From contig NZ_LRSE01000011.1 in assembly GCF_001634625.1 (NCBI RefSeq), positions 1 to 64,000 of the forward strand: a stretch of DNA of 64,000 nucleotides. The letters are read 5' to 3'. Positions 58,843 through 64,000 of the stretch are shown here, one piece after another. Each line of letters starts with the position of its first letter. The stretch's first letter is position 1. The notes beneath the pieces are model-generated. The model was not told where the DNA came from. It made no database searches and saw nothing but the letters and a program-made list of their open reading frames with translations. This stretch comes from Croceicoccus bisphenolivorans (GTDB lineage Bacteria; Pseudomonadota; Alphaproteobacteria; Sphingomonadales; Sphingomonadaceae). The translations under genes and the position numbers were made by a program.

Positions 58843-59781
58843 ATGTACGACAGCTTCATCGACCAATTGAACGGTCTCGATCTCTCGGGCCTTAGCATCA
58901 GGCCAACCCCCTTCAACGAGACCGACTTTCCCTGCGAGGATGCGATCGAGCAGACCCTCGCTGCAGTCTGGTCCGATCTTTTCGCGATGTTTTCCGACAC
59001 GGCCCTGGAAGCCGATGCCGAGGATATTGCCTGGGGCATGGTCAATCTGTTCCACCGCGCCGCCAGCCGCAAGTCGGCTCAACTTGATCGGGCCAGCGAC
59101 GAGATCCGGGTCCTCCTCGCATCAGCCGACGGGTCCGAAGTGCATTCGAGCAATCTTGAAGAGCAGGTTGAGCGCGCGCAGGCTGCCGAAGCCAGCATGC
59201 TTGCCTTTGAGCAGATGCGCGAGGCGGCGGCAGCACTTTACCGCGACGAGACCGGCTCCTCTTGGAAGCCCGTTTCGGGCTCGCGCACGAGCCATTCGCG
59301 CCACTTCACATCGGCCGTGATCGATGCCCGCGATTTTCTACGCGCACGCGCTGAGAACCGTCGTCACGCCTTGATCCCTGAAGGAACTCCAGTCGTCTTT
59401 GCGGGTGGTCGCCAGAGCTTTGAAAGCGCCGAGGACGCGCGCGCCTACGCCGAGAACATCTGGGCGACGCTGGACAAGGTTCGCGATGCGGTTCCCGATC
59501 TCTTCCTGGTCCATGGCGGCGACGGCAAGGGTGCCGATCGTCTGGCAGCGAGTTGGGCCGAGCGCCGCGAAGTCCAGCAGCTGACTTATTCGCTCGATCG
59601 TCGTCTCGGTGCCCGCGCCGGGTTCAAGCGCAACGAGCAGATGCTCTCGCTCAATCCGCGTTACGTCGTCGCCTTTCCGGGCAATGGCGTAACCGAACGG
59701 CTGGTGATCGATGCCAAGACGCGCCGGATCACCGTGGTCGATCGCAGGACCGTCACGTTCCGATCCAAGATTAAGGGATAA
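58843..59781 (+). CDS. DUF2493 (SLOG/YspA-like) protein
   Basis: 312 residues. The first 190 are mostly helical (LEEQVERAQAAEASMLAFEQ); the C-terminal third is a DUF2493/SLOG Rossmann-like domain with TPVVFAGGRQSFESAEDA, FLVHGGDGKGADRLAASWA and NPRYVVAFPGNGVTERLV. SLOG domains bind nucleotides or related ligands and occur in defence and plasmid systems. The first Met at 58843 follows AGGAG. A helix-rich N-terminus fused to DUF2493 is common in plasmid leading regions; the job is unknown. Confidence 0.82.
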   Translation: MYDSFIDQLNGLDLSGLSIRPTPFNETDFPCEDAIEQTLAAVWSDLFAMFSDTALEADAEDIAWGMVNLFHRAASRKSAQLDRASDEIRVLLASADGSEVHSSNLEEQVERAQAAEASMLAFEQMREAAAALYRDETGSSWKPVSGSRTSHSRHFTSAVIDARDFLRARAENRRHALIPEGTPVVFAGGRQSFESAEDARAYAENIWATLDKVRDAVPDLFLVHGGDGKGADRLAASWAERREVQQLTYSLDRRLGARAGFKRNEQMLSLNPRYVVAFPGNGVTERLVIDAKTRRITVVDRRTVTFRSKIKG

Positions 59782-59792
59782 TAGTCTGTTGG

Positions 59793-59829
59793 TCGCCGCA
59801 GCATTTCTATGATCGGTTGGCTGCGGCGA
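59793..59829. repeat. 10-bp inverted repeat after the DUF2493 gene
   Basis: TCGCCGCAGC (59793-59802) and GCTGCGGCGA (59820-59829), exact complements around a 17-base loop. Without a T run; a factor-assisted terminator or an operator for the metal exporter gene that follows. Confidence 0.5.
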
Positions 59830-59912
59830 TCATCACAGACAATCGTCGTCGATTGCCTTTTCGGTTGGAGAGGGGATTTCTTGGAAAGGGCATCTCGGGG
59901 TATCAGCCTCGC

Positions 59913-60866
59913 ATGCATCACGCCGACTCCAATCCGCTCGCCCATGATCACAACTTCCTGAGCGCCTCGCACGACGCCCATGAGCGGCGCACGCGTTATG
60001 TCGTTGCCTTGACCGCCGCGATGATGGTGGTCGAAATCGTCGCTGGCCTGTGGACCGGATCGATGGCGCTTCTCGCCGATGGTATCCACATGGCGACCCA
60101 TGCAGGTGCCTTGGGCGTCGCGGCCTTCGCCTACTGGTTTGCCAGGCGCCATGCGAACAACCCGCGTTTCACATTCGGTACCGGCAAGGTAGGCGACCTG
60201 GCCGGCTTCGCGAGCGCGCTTGTCCTCGCCATCTTCGCCATCGGGATCGCGGTTGAATCGGCCCAAAGGTTCGTCAGTCCGCTCACGATTGCCTATACCG
60301 AGGCGATCTGGATCGCCGTGCTCGGCCTCGTGGTGAACCTCGCGAGTGCCTGGCTGCTTGGTGCCGATCATCACCATGGGCATGATCACGACCATCATCA
60401 TCACCACGACCATGCGCATGCCGACAACAATCTGCGCTCCGCCTATTTCCACGTGCTTGCCGATGCCCTGACCTCCGTCCTGGCTATCGTGGCCCTTCTC
60501 GCCGGCATGTACCTCGGCTGGGCATGGATGGACGCGGCAATGGGGCTGGTGGGTGCATTCGTGATCGGGCGCTGGTCATGGTCACTGCTGCGCGATACCG
60601 CTGCCGTGCTTGTCGACGCCGAAGCGGCCTCTGAACGGTACACAGAGGTGCGCGAGGCGCTCGAGGACCGGGACGCCGCGATCGGCGATCTGCACATCTG
60701 GCGGATCGGTCCCGGCAAGTATGCAGTCATCGCCTCGCTCATCGCCGATGATCCGCTCGCGCCCGACAATTATGCCAGCCGACTTTCAGAGCATGCAGAA
60801 TATGTGCACGTCACGATCGAAGTTCATCGCTGCGAGCATCCGCATCCCGAGCTTCGCGCGGCCTGA
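59913..60866 (+). CDS. DmeF-type cation diffusion facilitator (Co/Ni exporter)
   Basis: 317 residues, six membrane helices. LLADGIHMATHAGALGVAAF is helix 2 with the metal-site D/H pattern; FTFGTGKVGDLAGFASALVL is helix 3 start; a histidine-rich loop (GADHHHGHDHDHHHHHDHAH) follows helix 4; AYFHVLADALTSVLAIVALL is helix 5 with HxxxD. The HMATHA and GKVGDLAGF blocks point to the DmeF branch (Co/Ni), though zinc cannot be excluded. ATG 59913 chosen; the TTG at 59817 is unsupported. Leads a metal-efflux region. Confidence 0.88.
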   Translation: MHHADSNPLAHDHNFLSASHDAHERRTRYVVALTAAMMVVEIVAGLWTGSMALLADGIHMATHAGALGVAAFAYWFARRHANNPRFTFGTGKVGDLAGFASALVLAIFAIGIAVESAQRFVSPLTIAYTEAIWIAVLGLVVNLASAWLLGADHHHGHDHDHHHHHDHAHADNNLRSAYFHVLADALTSVLAIVALLAGMYLGWAWMDAAMGLVGAFVIGRWSWSLLRDTAAVLVDAEAASERYTEVREALEDRDAAIGDLHIWRIGPGKYAVIASLIADDPLAPDNYASRLSEHAEYVHVTIEVHRCEHPHPELRAA

Positions 60867-60889
60867 TCGCGCCGTTCTAACAGACCGAA

Positions 60890-60919
60890 ACAGTATTCGA
60901 GGACTGTTATACTGTAACA
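60890..60919. promoter_or_regulatory. Nested palindromes before the czc genes
   Basis: ACAGTAT (60890-60896) pairs with ATACTGT (60909-60915), and TGTTATACTGTAACA (60905-60919) is a 5-5-5 palindrome; a further TGTTAC lies at 60939. TATACT copies could serve as -10. Likely the control region of the metal operon, regulator unknown. Confidence 0.45.
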
Positions 60920-60989
60920 AAAGACTTATACTTCATCGTGTTACGGAACTTGCAATCTTGATGCGGTTTGCTAGGAGCCGTTGGAATCC

Positions 60990-61364
60990 ATGACTACAAG
61001 CTATCGTCGCCTTGTCCTGCACCCTTTCGTCGTCCTGCTCATGCTGGTCGCGATGGTGTTCGTGACGGCGGCGGATGCTGCTGCTTGCGGTGCCGAAGTG
61101 GCGCCCGGAAGCACGCCCGTTCTGGCTTCGCTCGATAGCGCGTCTGCGTCATCCGCAGCCGCCGATGAAGTGCCGGGCGATCCGGATGCGCCGGCCGAGC
61201 AACACGGCGTGTGTGGACACGGCCATTGCCATCACGGGGCGAGCTTTGCCGGCACCGTGCAGAAGAATTCGGTCCCTCACTTGGTCGTGGTTCCCGATGC
61301 GCCTCCCGCCGAAGCGCTCGCTTCCGAAATTGCCGACCGACTGAAGCGCCCCCCTCGCGCCTGA
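60990..61364 (+). CDS. Small exported His/Cys-containing protein of the czc operon
   Basis: 124 residues: signal peptide (LHPFVVLLMLVAMVFVTAAD, cleavage near AAC), a low-complexity Ser/Ala/Pro linker, a metal-binding-like cluster EQHGVCGHGHCHHG, and a short tail. Similar small periplasmic proteins precede czcCBA genes in sphingomonads and may sense or ferry metal; that role is inferred. ATG 60990 taken, with a TTG at 60981 possible. Confidence 0.65.
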   Translation: MTTSYRRLVLHPFVVLLMLVAMVFVTAADAAACGAEVAPGSTPVLASLDSASASSAAADEVPGDPDAPAEQHGVCGHGHCHHGASFAGTVQKNSVPHLVVVPDAPPAEALASEIADRLKRPPRA

Positions 61365-61427
61365 CGACCGTCACCGCGCTGCATGCCGCAGCGCAGTTCG
61401 GATCGTCAGCAGAGGAATTTTCGAAAA

Positions 61428-62681
61428 ATGTCAGCCATTCATTGGCGAGGGGTCCTCCTTGGAGGGCTGTTCCTCGCCGCTCAAGCCACGACCGTGGCGG
61501 CGCAGGAGCGTGAGCTTCTGACGCTCGAAGCTGCGCTCGCTCGTGCGGGCATCGTCGACAGCGCAGATGAGCCCCTGGATAATCCGCGCCTGATCGGACC
61601 GCGGGCCGAAGCCGACGCGGCGCGGGCCCTGGTCGACCAGGCGCGGCTGCGGCCCAACCCCGAAATTGCTTTCGAAGCCGAAAACATTGCCGGAAGCGGC
61701 GCATTTTCGGGATTGCAGGCCACCGAGTACACTTTGTCCCTGAGCCAGCGGCTCGAATTGGGCGGCAAACGAGGAGCGCGCGTCCGCGCCGCCCAGGCGG
61801 AGGCGCGCGTCGCGACCCTTTCAGGAGCGCTCTCGGTTGCTCAGCTCGGGCGATCGGTGCGCGAACGCTATGTGGAAGCCGTCGCTGCGGCAGCCCGATT
61901 GGAACTCGCGCGGGACATAGTCGAGCGCAACCGCGAGCTTGCCAGGATCGCAGGGGTACTGGTCGATGTCGGGCGGGAGCCTCCCTTGCGTTCGCTTCGT
62001 GCCGAAGCGGCACTTGCGGAGGCGCTCGCGGAGCTTGAAGCGGCCCTGGCTGCCGACAGTGCGGCGAGGAATGCGCTGGCCGCGCTTTGGGGCGAGGCAG
62101 CACCTGCTGCGGACGTGCCTTCGGTGTTCCCCGAGATCGAACCTCCGGCAACGCTGCTCGCCTCGCCTTCGGCCTTACGTCTCCAGATCGCCCGTGCCGA
62201 ACGCGAGGCTGCAGATGCCGCGATCGCCCGGGAACGCTCTTTAGGCATTCCGGATCCGGCGATATCCGCCGGTGTCCGACGGTTCGAGGAAAGCAGAGAC
62301 CAGGCGTTCCTCGTAGGCGTTTCGATCCCGTTTCCATTCCGTAATCGCAACCAGGGAAACATCGCCGCTGCCGAAGCGCGGCTTCGTGCCGCGACGGCGC
62401 GGGAAGCAATTGCCCGCACCGATTTCGAACTCGAGGTCACGCAGGCCCGCGGACAATTTCTTGCAGCCGAAGCGCGGGTCGAAACCCTCGCGGAGACCTC
62501 CTTGCCTCAAGCCGAAGAAGCCTTGCGCCTCGTTCGGATTGGCTACCGCAACGGCAGGTTTCCGCTGATCGAAGTTCTGGCTGCGGCCGAAGCGCGCGAC
62601 ACCATCCGTGAAGCTTTGATTCAAGCTCAGGAAGATCGTGGCCGCCTGGCGGCGACGCTGATCTGGCTCGGCGCACAATGA
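61428..62681 (+). CDS. czcC: Heavy-metal efflux outer-membrane channel (CzcC-like)
   Basis: 417-residue TolC-family protein. Signal peptide (GVLLGGLFLAAQATTVAAQE), then OEP repeats: LRPNPEIAFEAENIAGSGAF, YTLSLSQRLELGGKRGARVR and SIPFPFRNRNQGNIAAAEAR are typical of CzcC rather than drug-efflux channels. ATG 61428 is chosen (AGAGGAA upstream). Its stop overlaps the start of the adaptor gene. Confidence 0.9.
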   Translation: MSAIHWRGVLLGGLFLAAQATTVAAQERELLTLEAALARAGIVDSADEPLDNPRLIGPRAEADAARALVDQARLRPNPEIAFEAENIAGSGAFSGLQATEYTLSLSQRLELGGKRGARVRAAQAEARVATLSGALSVAQLGRSVRERYVEAVAAAARLELARDIVERNRELARIAGVLVDVGREPPLRSLRAEAALAEALAELEAALAADSAARNALAALWGEAAPAADVPSVFPEIEPPATLLASPSALRLQIARAEREAADAAIARERSLGIPDPAISAGVRRFEESRDQAFLVGVSIPFPFRNRNQGNIAAAEARLRAATAREAIARTDFELEVTQARGQFLAAEARVETLAETSLPQAEEALRLVRIGYRNGRFPLIEVLAAAEARDTIREALIQAQEDRGRLAATLIWLGAQ

Positions 62682-63841
62682 GGTATTTCCAAATGAACCG
62701 TAAACGTCTGGCCGTCTTAATCGGCGTAATCGTTTTAACTGCCGCCACAGTGCTTATGCTGTGGCCGGGTGACGGTGCAGACCAGCACATCGAGGAGACG
62801 CGCGAAGAGGCTGAGCTTCCCGAAGGACTTGTCTTGCTTGGCACCGAACAAATCGAAGCGTCCCAGATAGTGGTCGAAACCGTCGGCCAGGGATCGGCGG
62901 TCGAGCTGGTCTTCCCGGCCACCGTCGCGGCAAGCCCGACGGCAAGCGCCCGCATCGATGCCCGCGCGGCCGGCGTGGTGCGCAGTGTCGGCAAAACGCT
63001 GGGTGACTACGTGCGGCAGGGCGAAACGATTGCCCGCATCGAGAGCGCCGACGCGGCCGCCCTCGCAGCGCAGTTGAGCGCAGCGCGCGCGCGGGTCAGC
63101 GAACTGTCCGCTGCCTATGATCGAGAGCGCCGCCTGTTCGAGGCCAATGTCACCGCACGGCAGGATCTCGAGGCCGCACGAGCCAATCTGCAGGTTGCTC
63201 AATCGGAACTTGCGCGTGCCCGGGCGGCAGTCTCGGCGGCGGGTGTTAGCGGCGACGGGCGCTCCCTCGCGGTTACGAGCCCGCTCGCGGGCCGAGTGAC
63301 CTCGGCGCCTATCGTTCTCGGGTCCTTCGTCGAGGCCGGAGAAGAACTCTATCAGGTCGTGAATCCGAGCGGCATGCAGGTCGAGGTTGCCCTCCCGTCG
63401 GCTGAAGCAAGCCGCATCCAGCCTGGCGACGAGGCGACGCTGGAATTCGCGGGCAATCGTGAAGTCGGCGCGCGCGTGCGCTCCGTCACTCCCTCGCTCG
63501 ATCCCGAAAGCCGCAGCGCGACGGCGGTCCTGTCGCTGGCAAGGCCGATCCCCGGCCTGCAACCCGGTGCGTTCTTGCAGGCACGTATCCGCCCCTCGGG
63601 TGAGGTCGATACCGGCCGCATGTCGGTGCCGGAAAGTGCCGTCCAGACAATCGATGGCGCAGAGGTGGTCTTCGTTCGCACGCGCCGCGGGTTTCAAGCC
63701 CGTCGAGTGGTCACCGGTGCGCGTTCGGGAGGACGGGTGGTCATCGAGTCCGGTCTCGAAGCAAATTGGCGGATAGCCACCGCCAACGCCTTCTTGCTGA
63801 AGGCTGAACTCGAGAAGGAGGAGGCCGAGCATGGACACTGA
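62678..63841 (+). CDS. czcB: Heavy-metal efflux periplasmic adaptor (CzcB-like)
   Basis: 387 residues with an N-terminal membrane anchor (LAVLIGVIVLTAATVLML), an adaptor core (DARAAGVVRSVGKTLGDYVRQG lipoyl half, coiled coil SAARARVSELSAAYDRER, second half SPLAGRVTSAPIVLGSFVEA) and the beta-barrel (VPESAVQTIDGAEVVFVRT). The first ATG (62678) overlaps the czcC stop; MNRKR at 62693 is a second candidate. Overlaps czcA by 11 bases. Confidence 0.9.
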   Translation: MRYFQMNRKRLAVLIGVIVLTAATVLMLWPGDGADQHIEETREEAELPEGLVLLGTEQIEASQIVVETVGQGSAVELVFPATVAASPTASARIDARAAGVVRSVGKTLGDYVRQGETIARIESADAAALAAQLSAARARVSELSAAYDRERRLFEANVTARQDLEAARANLQVAQSELARARAAVSAAGVSGDGRSLAVTSPLAGRVTSAPIVLGSFVEAGEELYQVVNPSGMQVEVALPSAEASRIQPGDEATLEFAGNREVGARVRSVTPSLDPESRSATAVLSLARPIPGLQPGAFLQARIRPSGEVDTGRMSVPESAVQTIDGAEVVFVRTRRGFQARRVVTGARSGGRVVIESGLEANWRIATANAFLLKAELEKEEAEHGH

Positions 63842-64000
63842 TCACATGCAGGACGCGGATCGCCCCCACCGCCATGGTTTGATTGGCATGATCCTCGACG
63901 TCGCCGTGCGCTTTCGCTGGGCGATGGTCGTGCTGACCCTCGGTGTGGCAATCTTTGGCGTGGTGAATTTGCTCCGCCTGCCCATCGATGCTGTGCCCGA
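63831..64000 (+). CDS. czcA: Heavy-metal RND efflux pump (CzcA-like), 5' end only
   Basis: Only 56 codons are in the window: a His/Asp-rich start (MDTDHMQDADRPHRHG) then LDVAVRFRWAMVVLTLGVAI and LLRLPIDAVPD, the first helix and following motif of CzcA/CusA-type pumps. GAAGGAGGAGG precedes the ATG. The gene continues past the right edge; position after czcC and czcB confirms the identity. Confidence 0.88.
   Translation, partial: MDTDHMQDADRPHRHGLIGMILDVAVRFRWAMVVLTLGVAIFGVVNLLRLPIDAVP

Overview
The window reads as GC-rich alphaproteobacterial DNA, most likely a member of the Sphingomonadales (Erythrobacteraceae/Novosphingobium-like). This rests on the gene content and order (ftsE-ftsX, hisC-tyrA, metX-metW, cpoB-tilS-ftsH, rodZ, ptsP, paired YdcH proteins), frequent GTG/TTG starts and a sphingomonad-type intergenic repeat. 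No taxonomic search could be run, so this is inference.

Left half (1 to about 31.2 kb): ordinary chromosome. It opens with the 3' end of a large secreted protein gene followed by its likely type I secretion ATPase and HlyD-type adaptor. Then come a YbdG-type mechanosensitive channel, YbjQ, a YbaK-type deacylase, a cytidylate-kinase-like protein with an odd P-loop, tRNA-Leu(GAG), a zinc-ribbon/DUF3426 membrane protein, ftsE-ftsX-ydcF-plsC, tyrA/hisC diverging from metX-metW, dnaB, a phospholipase-D enzyme, rpoZ with a textbook terminator, DUF3667, ftsH-tilS-cpoB, rodZ, ptsP, two YdcH genes and a TauE-family permease. A tandem pair of 91-bp repeats sits between convergent genes at 30.1-30.3 kb.

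Right half (about 31.2 kb to the end): an accessory region, probably an integrated plasmid or conjugative element that runs past the window. It starts with a hipB-hipA toxin-antitoxin operon under a clear inverted-repeat operator. A plasmid-type block follows: a small ORF, a CHC2/toprim protein, a 1415-residue methyltransferase-like/strawberry-notch helicase, a lone ParB, and, 16 kb further on, an ArdC antirestriction protein, an orphan and a DUF2493 (SLOG) protein. Several of these genes share homologous long leaders, which suggests co-regulation.

The 16 kb between parB and ardC is cargo. It holds a decayed stretch, an HxlR-controlled pirin/oxidoreductase/SDR/NmrA set, a DHA2 drug-efflux gene fused to a MarR-like domain and broken by both a frameshift and an IS5-family element, a TetR regulator, and a SoxR-controlled doxX-MFP-RND-OMF efflux operon laid out like Pseudomonas mexGHI-opmD. 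After the DUF2493 gene come a DmeF-type cation exporter and a czcCBA-type heavy-metal efflux operon, the last gene cut by the window end. The accessory region therefore combines entry/anti-restriction functions with redox-drug and metal resistance.
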